Part shown: piece after piece, positions 1 to 7,873 of the stretch | Numbering within the stretch: position 1 is the stretch's first letter | How the letters are laid out: every line of letters starts with the position of its first letter | From: an uncultured Anaerococcus sp. | GTDB taxonomy: Bacteria > Bacillota_A > Clostridia > Tissierellales > Peptoniphilaceae | NCBI GenBank assembly: GCA_945916625.1 | Contig: CAMEGY010000032.1 | Span: 1 to 8,797, forward strand | Direction of reading: 5' to 3' | DNA length: 8,797 bases | Position numbers and translations under genes: made by a program | The notes under the pieces: generated by a model | The model's database searches: none | Told to the model about the DNA's origin: nothing | What the model saw: the letters and a program-made list of their open reading frames with translations, nothing else

Positions 1-1348
1 CTAAGACTTCAAGCAAAGCAGATGATGGATCTCCCCTAAAATCTGACCCTAATTTATCAATCTCATCTAAAAGGAAAACAGGATTTTTGACACCAATGCG
101 GTTGATATTTGTAATTACCCTACCTGCCATGGCACCCACATAGGTTCTCCTGTGGCCTCTGATTTCTGATTCATCGGTCACACCGCCTAGTCTCATTGAG
201 ACAAATTCACGATTTAGGGCACGGGCAACAGATTTTGCAATCGAGGTCTTACCAACTCCTGGAGGTCCTACTAGGCAAATTATAGAACCCTTTACAGATT
301 TGTTTTTTATCTGAACAGCAATTGATTCCAGTATTCTTTCCTTGACGTCTTCTAGGCCATAATGGTCCTCGTCTAAGATTGAGCTAGCCCTTTTTATATC
401 AAGGCTTTCTTTGGATTTTTTATTCCATGGTAGGTCTACCACAAAGTTAAGATAAGATGATAAAACTCCATAGTCAGGACTCATCTCAGGGATTAGGTCA
501 AGCCTGTCTAGGTCTTTTTCTAAGGATTTTCTAGCTTCCTTGTCAAGCTTAATCTTTTTAATCTTCTTTCTAAGTTCATCAACTTCGCTTTCCGCCTGGC
601 CTGTTGCTGAGTTTAATTCTTTTTTTAGGACATCCATCTTCTCCCTTAGGTAGTATTCCTTTTGGGATTGGTTTATGTTTTCTGTTACCTCTTTTTCGAT
701 CTCAACACCGAGATTTTTTAGTTCAATTTCCTTATTGATTATCCTATAGACTAGCTCCATTCTCTCCTTGGCATCAAAGTTTGATAAAATTTCATAATAT
801 TCTTTTGGCGCAAGGTCTAGATGGTAGGTTATTAGGTCAACTAGCCTGTGATAATTTTCAAGCTCGGTCATACCGTAGGCAATCTCATCTGGCATGTCAT
901 CGCTAATAGATATATACTCCCTAAAGTCTTTGACTAATAGTTTTCTGAGTGCCTCAAGTTCGTCTGTTTTTTCTTCGTTTTCTTCTATATATTCGTATTT
1001 TTCAATCTCACATCTTAGGAAACCTTCTGCCACATTTAGCTTTTTAAGCTTGCCAAGGCCTGTCGCTTGGACAAAGACTCTAATATCCCCATTTGGTAGG
1101 GTGAAAGTTTCTTTGATTTCTGCTACTATACCGACTTCATAGAGCCCATCTTTTTTTGGATTATCGTCAAAAATATCAAGTTGGTTGACCAAAAACAACT
1201 CTTCGTTGTTTAATTTTGCATTTTCAACAGCATTTTTAGAGATAGACCTCGCTGAGTCAAAATTTAGCATAGTAGTAGGCATTACCCAGTAGCCCCTCAG
1301 TGGGATTAGGGGTAAATTTACCTCACTTATCTTATATACTTCTTTCAT
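1..1348 (-). CDS. lon: ATP-dependent protease Lon (LonA type), N-terminal 449 residues, cut by the window edge
   Basis: Lon is a cytoplasmic homohexameric AAA+ serine protease that degrades damaged proteins and some regulators. Translating the minus strand from the ATG at 1348 gives an uninterrupted 449-codon frame to the window edge. It starts MKEVYKISEVNLPLIPLRGY, the usual beginning of the Lon substrate-binding domain. A charged helical, probably coiled-coil region spans roughly residues 200-300. The AAA+ domain follows, with Walker A GPPGVGKT at 361-368, the EIRGHRRTYVGAM pore-loop segment, and Walker B FLLDEID with D428-E429. The visible part ends in GDPSSALLEVL. The rest of the ATPase and the Ser-Lys protease domain lie outside the window, so catalytic competence cannot be judged. 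Start choice is supported by AAAGAGG at 1353-1359, four bases upstream. Lon is last of the visible tig-clpP-clpX-lon block and follows a hairpin terminator, so its expression may be partly uncoupled from clpX. No frameshift was seen in the parts translated. Confidence 0.97.
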   Translation of the reverse strand, partial: MKEVYKISEVNLPLIPLRGYWVMPTTMLNFDSARSISKNAVENAKLNNEELFLVNQLDIFDDNPKKDGLYEVGIVAEIKETFTLPNGDIRVFVQATGLGKLKKLNVAEGFLRCEIEKYEYIEENEEKTDELEALRKLLVKDFREYISISDDMPDEIAYGMTELENYHRLVDLITYHLDLAPKEYYEILSNFDAKERMELVYRIINKEIELKNLGVEIEKEVTENINQSQKEYYLREKMDVLKKELNSATGQAESEVDELRKKIKKIKLDKEARKSLEKDLDRLDLIPEMSPDYGVLSSYLNFVVDLPWNKKSKESLDIKRASSILDEDHYGLEDVKERILESIAVQIKNKSVKGSIICLVGPPGVGKTSIAKSVARALNREFVSMRLGGVTDESEIRGHRRTYVGAMAGRVITNINRIGVKNPVFLLDEIDKLGSDFRGDPSSALLEVL

Positions 1349-1360
1349 TTTTCCTCTTTC

Positions 1361-1395
1361 GTTATAAAAAGGGAAATGACTTGCATTCCCCTTTT
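1361..1395 (-). terminator. Intrinsic terminator or attenuator between clpX and lon
   Basis: Read on the minus strand, AAAAGGGGAATG (1395-1384), a five-base CAAGT loop and CATTTCCCTTTT (1378-1367) form a 12-bp stem. It contains one G-U wobble and runs into a short U-rich tail. The wobble is possible only on this strand; on the plus strand it is an A-C mismatch, so the hairpin is oriented for clpX transcripts. It starts five bases after the clpX stop. Only 12 bases separate the end of the U-run from the lon ATG, which leaves no room for a lon promoter downstream of the hairpin. I infer partial termination with read-through to lon. An mRNA-processing or 3'-end-stabilising hairpin is the alternative. 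Confidence 0.7.
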
Positions 1396-1399
1396 ACAA

Positions 1400-2614
1400 T
1401 TATTTCTTCACGTATTTTAATTTACTATGGTCATCGATAGATTCTTTTGTCACAATTACTTCTTCGATCTCATCTCTGGATGGGATTTCATACATCACAT
1501 CTAGGAGAAGATTTTCTATAATTGTCCTAAGTCCCCTAGCACCTGTCTTATGCTCTATTGCCCTTTTAGAAATCTCCTCTACTGCATCATCTTCAAAAGT
1601 TAGTTTTACCTTATCAAGGTCAAATAGCTTTTGATATTGCTTGATTAGAGAGTTTTTAGGCTCTTTTAGGATTTTAACTAGGGCCTTTTCATCTAGGGCA
1701 TCTAGGCTTACGATGATTGGAACCCTACCTATAAATTCAGGTATTAGGCCGAACTTTAGTAAGTCTTCGGTGTTGACAAGCGATAGGTCAGTATTTTCTC
1801 TTTTTGTAATATCTGCCCCAAAGCCTATAGTCTTATCCATCTGCCTTTGGTTTATAATATCACCAATTCCCTCAAAGGCTCCACCCAGGATAAATAAAAT
1901 ATTTGTTGTATCTACCCTGATGTATTCTTGCGATGGGTGTTTTCTTCCACCTTGAGGTGGTACGTTGGCTTCAGTGCCTTCTATTAGCTTAAGAAGGGCT
2001 TGCTGAACGCCTTCCCCGCTTACATCACGGGTTATAGATGGATTTTCGCTTTTTCTAGTAATCTTATCTATCTCATCTACATAGATTATACCCAGCTCTG
2101 CCGCTTCTATATCGTAGTCAGCAGCTTGGACAAGTTTTAGGATAATATTTTCTACATCCTCACCCACATATCCTGCTTCAGTAAGGCTTGTAGCATCTGC
2201 AATGGCAAATGGAACATTAAGCTTTTTGGCAAGAGTTTGAGCAAGGAGAGTCTTACCTGATCCAGTAGGTCCAAGCATTAAAATATTTGATTTTTGTAAT
2301 TCAACATCTGAATCTTCTTCATTGCTGGTAATTCTTTTGTAGTGGTTGTAGACTGCCACAGATAGGGTTTTCTTTGCATCTTCCTGGCCTACTACGTAGT
2401 TATCAAGGTAGGCCTTTATGTCTTTTGGTTTTGATAGTTCTATATCAAAATCAAAGTCAGTTGAAAGACTTCCGTCTTCTTTTATAATCTCAGAGCAAAG
2501 CTCTACGCACTCATTGCATATATAGCCGTCTGCTCCTGCGATTATTCTTTTGACCTGGCTTGCATCCTTACCACAAAAAGAACATCTTACCGTACTTTTT
2601 TCCATGTCTGCCAT
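1400..2614 (-). CDS. clpX: ClpX, ATP-dependent unfoldase subunit of ClpXP
   Basis: ClpX is a hexameric AAA+ unfoldase that recognises tagged or specific proteins and threads them into ClpP in the cytoplasm. The 404-residue protein is close to the usual family length. The N-terminal zinc-binding domain has four cysteines at 11, 14, 33 and 36. Walker A GPTGSGKT is at 115-122, the GYVG pore-1 loop at 148-151, Walker B IIYVDEID at 176-183, and an RKH pore-2 motif at 224-226. The IGF loop that docks into ClpP is at 263-265. An arginine-finger segment (EFIGRVP) and a sensor-2 GARGLR follow near the C-terminus. All key residues look intact. The ATG lies one base after the clpP stop. GAGAG at 2626-2630, inside the end of clpP, is the likely ribosome site; M4 is a possible but less well placed start. 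Translation is probably coupled to clpP, its functional partner. Confidence 0.98.
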   Translation of the reverse strand: MADMEKSTVRCSFCGKDASQVKRIIAGADGYICNECVELCSEIIKEDGSLSTDFDFDIELSKPKDIKAYLDNYVVGQEDAKKTLSVAVYNHYKRITSNEEDSDVELQKSNILMLGPTGSGKTLLAQTLAKKLNVPFAIADATSLTEAGYVGEDVENIILKLVQAADYDIEAAELGIIYVDEIDKITRKSENPSITRDVSGEGVQQALLKLIEGTEANVPPQGGRKHPSQEYIRVDTTNILFILGGAFEGIGDIINQRQMDKTIGFGADITKRENTDLSLVNTEDLLKFGLIPEFIGRVPIIVSLDALDEKALVKILKEPKNSLIKQYQKLFDLDKVKLTFEDDAVEEISKRAIEHKTGARGLRTIIENLLLDVMYEIPSRDEIEEVIVTKESIDDHSKLKYVKK

Positions 2615-2615
2615 T

Positions 2616-3212
2616 TTACTTATTACTCTCTATAACTTTATCTATTAGGCCGTATTTTAGAGCCTCTTCTGCTGTCATTGCAAAGTCTCTGTCAGTATCT
2701 CTTTCTATTGTTTCAAGGTCTTTGCCAGTGTTTTCGGTTAAGATTCTGTTGAGATTTCCTTTTATTTTTAGGATTTGCTCAGCTTGGATAACTATATCTG
2801 ATGCCTGACCTTGAGCACCACCTGATGGTTGGTGGATCATTATGTTGGAGTTTGGTAGGGAGAATCTCTTACCCTTAGCTCCTGATGATAATAATACAGC
2901 TCCCATTGATGCAGCTTGACCAATACAGATTGTAGATACGTCTGGTTTTATATAGTTCATTGTGTCATAGATTGCAAGACCACTAGTTACAACTCCACCT
3001 GGAGAGTTGATGTAGAAATGTATATCCTTATTTGGGTCTTCGCTTTCTAGGAAAAGAAGTTGGGCGATTATTATATCGCTTACTTCATCTCTTACTTCTC
3101 CAGATAAGAAGATTATCCTATCTTTAAGAAGTCTTGAATATATATCATAGGCTCTTTCGCCTCTGTTTGTTTGTTCAACTACAGTTGGTACTAAATAATT
3201 TTTAGCTAACAT
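2616..3212 (-). CDS. clpP: ClpP, proteolytic subunit of the Clp protease
   Basis: ClpP forms a tetradecameric barrel with internal serine protease sites and works with ClpX (next gene) or other Clp ATPases. The 198-residue length is typical. The catalytic triad is visible: S102 in GQAASMGA, H127 in MIHQPSGG, and D176 in DTDRD. The D174-R175 pair corresponds to the oligomerisation-sensor residues known in other ClpPs. The oxyanion-side PGG motif (71-73) and the handle-helix region after residue 135 are also present. Just after the catalytic Asp the sequence reads FAM where NFM is common in Firmicutes, a mild departure. The start is supported by AGAAAGGA at 3218-3225. The N-terminal segment [15 protein letters not shown] is short and matches the usual propeptide and axial-loop region. 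The gene follows tig by 44 bases with no clear promoter or terminator between them, and clpX begins one base after its stop. Confidence 0.98.
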   Translation of the reverse strand: MLAKNYLVPTVVEQTNRGERAYDIYSRLLKDRIIFLSGEVRDEVSDIIIAQLLFLESEDPNKDIHFYINSPGGVVTSGLAIYDTMNYIKPDVSTICIGQAASMGAVLLSSGAKGKRFSLPNSNIMIHQPSGGAQGQASDIVIQAEQILKIKGNLNRILTENTGKDLETIERDTDRDFAMTAEEALKYGLIDKVIESNK

Positions 3213-3256
3213 TTTTTTCCTTTCTGGGATAATCCCTTTTGGAAACTGCCTTGCTA

Positions 3257-4603
3257 TTAGTCTTCTTTTTCTTCTTTAGAGTTTTCTTCCACGTATTTGT
3301 GGTATTCTTCATGAGGAAGAGCCTTTGCTTTTGAAGCCAAAAGTTCTACAGCTTTTCTTCTCTTAATGTTTTCTACTAATGTTTCTTCTGAGACATTTTT
3401 AGCAAAGATTTCTTTGAATTTCTCAACATCTTCTACACCATAGTTTTTAGCAGTTTCTTGTAGTTCGTTTTCTTTTTCTTCGTCAGATACTTCGATATTT
3501 TCTTTTAGGGCTACTTCGTCGATTACAAGGTTAGCCATAACTCTTGCTTCAGCTTGTTCTCTATATTGGTCACGGATTTCATTAATATCCATTTTTGTAA
3601 GCTCGATATATTGAGTTAGGGTAAGTCCCATGCCTTGAAGTCTTTGGTCAAGGTTTTGTAGTTCAAAGTCGATTTCTCTGTTAACCATGCTATTTGGCGC
3701 ACTTACCTTAGAAGCTTTTACAAGGGCTTCTACAGCTTGGTTTTCTCTCATATTTTGAGCAAATTGTTTCTTATCGTCAGCTAGCTTTTCTCTTAGGTTA
3801 GCTTTAAGATCATCAAGTGTGTCATATTCAGAAATATCTTTTGCGAATTCATCGTCAAGTTCTGGAAGTTGTTTTTCTGTGATAGAATTAATTTCAACAA
3901 CAAATTTAGCATCTTTACCTTGGAATTCTTGTGCTTGGTAATCTTCAGGGAAGGTTACATTAACATCAAATTTATCGCCTACATTGTGGCCAATAATTTG
4001 ATCTTCAAAGCCTGTGATGAAGGTGTTTGAACCGATAACTAGGTCATAGTCTTCAGCTTTTCCGCCTTCGAATCTTTCTCCGTCAAGGTAGCCATCAAAG
4101 TCGATATTTACTGTATCATTTTCTTTTACAGGTCTATCTGTAACTTCAACTAGTCTTGCGTTTTCTTCAAGCTGTTTGTTAATTTCGTGTTCGATATCTT
4201 CATCAGTAACTTCTTCTGAAACTTCTTCTATAACAAGTTCGTCATAGTTTCCTAATTCTGGGTGTGGTTTTGTTTCTACTTCTACCTTGAAAGTAATATC
4301 CTTACCTTCTTCGATATCATCTAGGTCTACTGATGGTTGGTCGATAACTTCAAGACCTAATTCTTCTACTGCCTTTTCGTATGGCTCTGGAAATACTATT
4401 TGGATAGCATCATCGTAGAAGATTTCTGGTCCGTACATTTTTTCAAGAACTCTTCTTGGAACGTGTCCTGGTCTGAAACCATCTATTCTATATCTCTTTT
4501 TATTTCTCTTATATACAGTGTCTGTCGCTTTTTTGAAATCGTCGTAAGCTACGTCAAATTCAAACTTAGCTATATTGTTTTCGTGTGATTTTAATTCTGT
4601 CAT
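3257..4603 (-). CDS. tig: Trigger factor, ribosome-associated chaperone and peptidyl-prolyl isomerase
   Basis: Trigger factor binds the ribosome near the polypeptide exit tunnel and shields and folds nascent chains. The 448 residues carry the normal three-part layout. The N-terminal ribosome-binding domain (about 1-115) has the signature GFRPGHVP at 42-49. An FKBP-like isomerase domain covers about 158-245, including a YLDG…FEGG segment and a [13 protein letters not shown] stretch. The helical C-terminal arm domain runs from about 250 to 430 and ends in a very acidic, lysine-containing tail ([10 protein letters not shown]). The start is well supported by GGAGGA at 4608-4613, a near-consensus ribosome site that suits a highly expressed gene. 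The gene ends in tandem stops (TAA TAG). A promoter-like element overlaps the end of the upstream cca gene, so tig probably opens the tig-clpP-clpX block. This gene order is common in Firmicutes. Confidence 0.97.
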   Translation of the reverse strand: MTELKSHENNIAKFEFDVAYDDFKKATDTVYKRNKKRYRIDGFRPGHVPRRVLEKMYGPEIFYDDAIQIVFPEPYEKAVEELGLEVIDQPSVDLDDIEEGKDITFKVEVETKPHPELGNYDELVIEEVSEEVTDEDIEHEINKQLEENARLVEVTDRPVKENDTVNIDFDGYLDGERFEGGKAEDYDLVIGSNTFITGFEDQIIGHNVGDKFDVNVTFPEDYQAQEFQGKDAKFVVEINSITEKQLPELDDEFAKDISEYDTLDDLKANLREKLADDKKQFAQNMRENQAVEALVKASKVSAPNSMVNREIDFELQNLDQRLQGMGLTLTQYIELTKMDINEIRDQYREQAEARVMANLVIDEVALKENIEVSDEEKENELQETAKNYGVEDVEKFKEIFAKNVSEETLVENIKRRKAVELLASKAKALPHEEYHKYVEENSKEEKED

Positions 4604-4637
4604 ATAATCCTCCGTGTACTTTTCTACTCATTGAAAT

Positions 4638-4666
4638 AATATACTACTCATAAGTCTTCCTATCAA
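4638..4666 (-). promoter_or_regulatory. Predicted sigma-A-type promoter for the tig-clpP-clpX(-lon) block
   Basis: On the minus strand TTGATA (4666-4661) and TATATT (4643-4638) are separated by exactly 17 bases. Each matches the consensus at five of six positions. The -35 lies in the last codons of cca, and the spacer includes the cca stop codon. Initiation near 4631 would give a leader of about 28 bases ending in the strong tig ribosome site. I saw no CIRCE or CtsR-like operator beside it. This is pattern evidence only; AT-rich DNA gives chance matches. Confidence 0.6.
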
Positions 4667-5978
4667 GCTTTTGCCCGATTTTACTAGCAAAATCAAGAAG
4701 TTTGTCTTTTTTATTTGGTAAATCGCCTTCAAAAACAGCCTTAAAAAGCTCATCTAAGACATATCCTAGGACTTTTCCTTCTTCGAAGCCTATTTTTATG
4801 AGGTCCTTACCATTTATTGCAAGGTCCGCCCTAGAAAGTGCAGGCTCCTTGCTTATAATTTCATCTAAAAATCTTCTACCATTTTCTATATTAGAAATAT
4901 CGTCATGGACGGTTGCTAAAATGTCTGCTTCCTGTAGGTCAAAAAGCCTTCTTAGGCCCTCATCTCCCAGCTTTCTTAAAAGCCTTGCCACAGATTTTTC
5001 GCTAAAAGTATTGGACGAGTCCATGTGACGGCCTATTAGAAAACAAACTTCCTCTATAGTTTTATTGGGGTATTTTAAAACTTTCAATCTATTTTTTGCC
5101 AAATCTTCTGAAATCTTTTGATGGCCAAAAAACCTGCCATGGCCATTTTCATCTAGGAAAAATGTGTCAGGCTTACCCGTATCATGGAATAAGGCGGCAA
5201 GCCTAGTTGGTAAATCTTTTGGAACATTTTCTAAAACCTTTAAGCTGTGTTCAAATAAGTCTAGGTTATGGTGGGGCGACTTTTGGTCAAAGCCAACCAT
5301 ATTTGCCACTTCCGGCAAAATTTCATCAAGCAAATCAAGGTCTTCTAATAGCCTAATCCCTCTTGCAGGATTATCTGATAAAATGATCTTATCAAGCTCT
5401 GCCCTCTGCCTTTCTACTGAAATATAAGAAAGATTTGAAGAATTTTCTCTAATAGCATTTTTCAAACCACCATCAATTTCAAAACCTAAAGTGCTCGCAA
5501 AGCGTACTGCTCTAAGGGCCCTTAGATAATCTTCTTCTATTCTTTCATTAGGATTTCCCACAGCCCTTATTAGCTTTTTTTCCAAATCATTTCGCCCATC
5601 AAAGGGGTCTATTATTTCATTATTTCTAATGGCAATGGCATTTATAGTAAAATCTCGCCTTTTGAGATCTTCATAAATCGAATCTGAAAAAGAAACCCCA
5701 ACAGGCCTTCTCTTATCTTTGTAAATCCCATCAGACCTAAAGGTTGTAATTTCGTATTCTTTATGGTCAGCTATCAACTTTATAGTCCCAAAGGCCTTGC
5801 CTACTTCAATTGTTTTTTTATCCCTAAAGACTTCCTTAATTTCATCAGGCCTAGCCTTTGTTGCTATGTCAATATCAGAAGATATCCTTCCCAAAAGCTT
5901 ATCCCTTACAAAACCGCCTACTAGGTAGGATTCGTAACCCTTTTCTTCAAGACTAGCTAAAACGTCCTCTTTATTCAT
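4644..5978 (-). CDS. cca: CCA-adding tRNA nucleotidyltransferase with C-terminal HD domain
   Basis: This class II nucleotidyltransferase adds or repairs the 3' CCA of tRNAs. From the preferred start it is 444 residues. The N-terminal catalytic domain has LVGGFVRD near residue 20, and the metal-binding pair D35 and D37 in SSDIDIAT. The flexible-loop segment RRDFTINAIA begins at 107. The nucleotide-selecting EDxxR motif (E149, D150, R153) and an ERQRAEL stretch follow. An HD-type domain comes next, with H244, H265-D266 in ALFHDTGKP and H286, so this is an HD-fused form. Specificity (CCA-adding versus poly(A) or split CC/A enzymes) is inferred from the motifs and not proven. An upstream in-frame ATG at 5993 would add MIQTI and give 449 residues, but AAGG directly abuts it, which is poor spacing. 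The start at 5978 forms the overlap ATGAATAA with the cdaR stop, as at the cdaA-cdaR junction. Its own ribosome site is weak, so coupling to cdaR translation is likely. Confidence 0.92.
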   Translation of the reverse strand: MNKEDVLASLEEKGYESYLVGGFVRDKLLGRISSDIDIATKARPDEIKEVFRDKKTIEVGKAFGTIKLIADHKEYEITTFRSDGIYKDKRRPVGVSFSDSIYEDLKRRDFTINAIAIRNNEIIDPFDGRNDLEKKLIRAVGNPNERIEEDYLRALRAVRFASTLGFEIDGGLKNAIRENSSNLSYISVERQRAELDKIILSDNPARGIRLLEDLDLLDEILPEVANMVGFDQKSPHHNLDLFEHSLKVLENVPKDLPTRLAALFHDTGKPDTFFLDENGHGRFFGHQKISEDLAKNRLKVLKYPNKTIEEVCFLIGRHMDSSNTFSEKSVARLLRKLGDEGLRRLFDLQEADILATVHDDISNIENGRRFLDEIISKEPALSRADLAINGKDLIKIGFEEGKVLGYVLDELFKAVFEGDLPNKKDKLLDFASKIGQKLDRKTYE

Positions 5979-6966
5979 TATCGTCTGAATCATCCTTATT
6001 AGTGTTAGGGGTTTTTCGGACTTCTATCTTGTAATTTACAGTATCATCTCCGTCGTAAACCTTGACTCCTTCTGGTAAGTCGAGCTTTACTTCACCGGAT
6101 TTTGACGTTCTTATAATACCTGCAATAAGGGTTTGGGTATTAACCGATTCTATCTCCCTAATAATATGGCCTGGACCCTTTATGATAACAGTATCTGGAG
6201 AAACAGCTCTAAGGGTTTCTACATAGCCATTTGCAATATCTCCCCTGACCTTAAGGTCTACCTTTACCTTTTTGGTCTCATAAACAAGGAAGGAAAGATT
6301 TATATCTTTGTGATCAAGGCTTGCCCCTTCCACATCAACCCCCTCCTTATCAAGGACTCTTAGGTCTACATTGTGGATTTTCCCGTCCAAATATTCTGGG
6401 TCATCGATTCGGGCTTCTATCCTATCTACCTGGTTGATTATAGATTCTGGACCCGTAATCTTTATCTCTCTTGGCTCTTGTTCATTGACTTCAACAATTT
6501 TGCCATCCTTTAAATTATCATTAATAACCACATTTACAGGCATAGTTTTTTCGATAATTCTTTGGATATTTAGATTAATCTTTTCTGGATCAACATAGTC
6601 TACATAGATACCTGTTGGTGTATCAACCTTGACATCCACAGACTTTATCCCCTCTTTTGCATCGCTTACATTAATTGAAGCTTGGATATCATCTGGCTTT
6701 AGGCTTAGGATATTATTCCTAGAACCCGTAAGTCTCACATTCACAGAGCTTATATCATCCTTGCTTACAATTGTGTAGCCCCTGTCTTCAAGCTTATCTT
6801 GGTTTTGGATAATAATTGGAACCCCTCTGAAGGTCCTATTTGTAGAAGGGTTTGTAGAGCTTGTTACATAGGTCCACATAAAGATAGCCACAATTATTGA
6901 TAAGACAATAAGCTGCTTATCGCCCCTTACATTATATTTTTTAAGCTTTTCGATAAACTTATTCAT
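5971..6966 (-). CDS. cdaR: CdaR (YbbR-domain) membrane-anchored regulator of diadenylate cyclase
   Basis: CdaR/YbbR proteins sit in the membrane with extracytoplasmic YbbR repeats and modulate CdaA, the c-di-AMP synthase encoded just upstream. From the preferred ATG at 6966 the protein has 331 residues: a short basic cytoplasmic end (MNKFIEKLKKYNVRGDKQ), one hydrophobic segment at about 19-34, then three YbbR-type repeats. The repeats show aligned signatures LTGS, ITGP and IKGP with glycines at about 81, 172 and 264, a period of about 91 residues. The C-terminal tail is hydrophilic and acidic. The best-studied homologue has four repeats, so this is a shorter version. The longer in-frame start at 6993 would add nine residues but lacks a ribosome site. 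AGAGGG at 6973-6978 sits six bases before the 6966 ATG, which overlaps the cdaA stop by eight bases. Family assignment is firm; the direction of its effect on CdaA is not visible from sequence. Confidence 0.92.
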   Translation of the reverse strand: MNKFIEKLKKYNVRGDKQLIVLSIIVAIFMWTYVTSSTNPSTNRTFRGVPIIIQNQDKLEDRGYTIVSKDDISSVNVRLTGSRNNILSLKPDDIQASINVSDAKEGIKSVDVKVDTPTGIYVDYVDPEKINLNIQRIIEKTMPVNVVINDNLKDGKIVEVNEQEPREIKITGPESIINQVDRIEARIDDPEYLDGKIHNVDLRVLDKEGVDVEGASLDHKDINLSFLVYETKKVKVDLKVRGDIANGYVETLRAVSPDTVIIKGPGHIIREIESVNTQTLIAGIIRTSKSGEVKLDLPEGVKVYDGDDTVNYKIEVRKTPNTNKDDSDDNE

Positions 6967-7750
6967 CATCTTCCCTCTTTTCTGTAAGCTCATTTATTAG
7001 CCTAATTCTAAGAGAATCTTCGTCAAAATACCTATTTATAACACCATTTTCAGCAATAGAAATATTTCCAGTTTCTTCTGAGACAATAATTATAACAGCA
7101 TCAGATTTCTCAGACATACCAATGGCTGCCCTATGTCTTGTACCAAGCTCTTTGGAGATGGTATTTGAAGAAGAAAGGGGCAAATAACAAGCTGCAGCGG
7201 CTATAGTATTTTCCCTAATTATGACAGCACCGTCGTGGAGAGGAGTATTTGGGATAAAAATATTAATCAAAAGCTCACTAGAAATATCCGCATTTAAACT
7301 AGTTCCCGATTCAATAATATCAGATAGGCCAACCTTTCTTTCTAAAACCACAAGGGCACCAATTTTTTGCCTAGAAAGAGAACTCATAGCAAGGACAAGC
7401 TCATCTATAGAATCTTCATCCCTCTTATTTTTATCTGTATTAAAAATCGACCTACCCCTACCAATCCTCTCAAGCCCTGTCCTAAGCTCTGGCTGAAATA
7501 CTACAATTATAAAAACTAAAGACACAGTCAAAAACTGGTTCATCACCCAGGATACTGTATTGATGTTGAGCATGTCAGCAATAGATGCAAAAATTAAAAC
7601 AAAAATAAGCCCCTTCAAAACCTGCTCGGCCCTGGTATCCTTGAGTATAGAAAAAAGCTTATAAACTACATAGGCAATAATCGCAATATCGACAATATCT
7701 GTAACCCTAATAAGCATTAGGCTTGTAATAAAATTATCTAAAAATTTCAT
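6959..7750 (-). CDS. cdaA: Diadenylate cyclase CdaA (membrane c-di-AMP synthase)
   Basis: CdaA condenses two ATP molecules into cyclic di-AMP, which controls potassium and osmolyte transport and cell-wall homeostasis in Firmicutes. The 263-residue protein has three predicted membrane helices at about 19-35, 45-61 and 70-86, then the conserved FQPELR…LERIGRG juncture. The cytoplasmic DAC domain spans about 110-255. Both catalytic signatures are intact: DGA at 173-175 (in TPLHDGAVI) and RHR at 205-207 (in LGTRHRAAIG). Length and layout match the CdaA class rather than DisA or CdaS. The start is supported by AAGGGA about five bases upstream. It is the first gene of a cdaA-cdaR-cca operon and has its own promoter-like sequence just past the terminator of the preceding gene. 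glmM, often third in such operons, is not found here. Confidence 0.97.
   Translation of the reverse strand: MKFLDNFITSLMLIRVTDIVDIAIIAYVVYKLFSILKDTRAEQVLKGLIFVLIFASIADMLNINTVSWVMNQFLTVSLVFIIVVFQPELRTGLERIGRGRSIFNTDKNKRDEDSIDELVLAMSSLSRQKIGALVVLERKVGLSDIIESGTSLNADISSELLINIFIPNTPLHDGAVIIRENTIAAAACYLPLSSSNTISKELGTRHRAAIGMSEKSDAVIIIVSEETGNISIAENGVINRYFDEDSLRIRLINELTEKREDDE
6973..6978 (-). promoter_or_regulatory. Ribosome binding site that fixes the cdaR start
   Basis: AGAGGG on the minus strand lies inside the end of cdaA, six bases upstream of the ATG at 6966 and three bases from the adjacent ATG at 6969. It supports the 6966 start over the longer frame opening at 6993, which has no purine-rich site in front of it. 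Confidence 0.7.
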
Positions 7751-7784
7751 AGTTATCCCTTCAAAAGATTTATTTCTATATAAT

Positions 7785-7813
7785 ATAATACTGTTTTATC
7801 ATATTTATTTCAG
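7785..7813 (-). promoter_or_regulatory. Possible sigma-A-type promoter for cdaA-cdaR-cca
   Basis: Minus-strand CTGAAA (7813-7808; four of six matches to the -35 consensus), a 17-base spacer and TATTAT (7790-7785; five of six to the -10) lie between the upstream gene's terminator and the cdaA ribosome site. Initiation near 7778 would give a leader of about 28 bases. The stretch 7770-7810 is very AT-rich, so several alternative -10 frames exist. The position after a strong terminator makes a promoter here necessary, but the exact boxes are uncertain. Confidence 0.45.
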
Positions 7814-7823
7814 AAAATCGTAA

Positions 7824-7850
7824 TAAAAAAAGTCCAGTATCTACCGGACC
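7824..7850 (-). terminator. Rho-independent terminator of the FAH-family gene
   Basis: On the minus strand GTCCGGT (7849-7843), loop AGAT and ACTGGAC (7838-7832) form a seven-base-pair stem with one G-U pair, extendable by a further G-U pair. A run of seven T follows (7831-7825). It begins 24 bases after the stop of the gene ending at 7874. The U-run is on the minus strand only, so it ends transcription coming from the right and separates that gene from the cdaA operon. Confidence 0.88.
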
Positions 7851-7873
7851 AACATTTTATTCTTATTAATAAC

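Noticed and set aside
894..1142. Plus-strand open frame inside lon
   Set aside because: It is antisense to a clear Lon coding region, is serine/phenylalanine-rich low-complexity sequence as expected from a reverse frame, and has no ribosome site or recognisable domain.
1350..1380. TATAAC near 1360-1365 as a -10 box for lon
   Set aside because: Initiation would fall almost at the lon ATG, leaving no leader for its ribosome site, and no -35 match lies at suitable spacing.
1641..1955. Plus-strand open frames inside clpX, and similar ones in the tig, cca, cdaR, cdaA and FAH regions
   Set aside because: All are antisense shadows of well-supported conserved genes, with no domain motifs or start signals of their own.
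3213..3256. GGGATTATCCC palindrome between tig and clpP as a terminator
   Set aside because: The stem is at most four base pairs with a three-base loop and is not followed by a clean U-run; the A-rich tract after it belongs to the clpP ribosome site.
4604..4680. CIRCE or CtsR heat-shock operator upstream of tig/clpP
   Set aside because: No TTAGCACTC/GAGTGCTAA dyad or GGTCAAA direct repeat was found around the predicted tig promoter or in the tig-clpP gap.
1..7750. Apparent abundance of the tetramer CTAG
   Set aside because: A count by eye gave about 34 sites in the core genes, against roughly 26 expected from base composition. The excess is modest and explained by CTA and AGG codon use.
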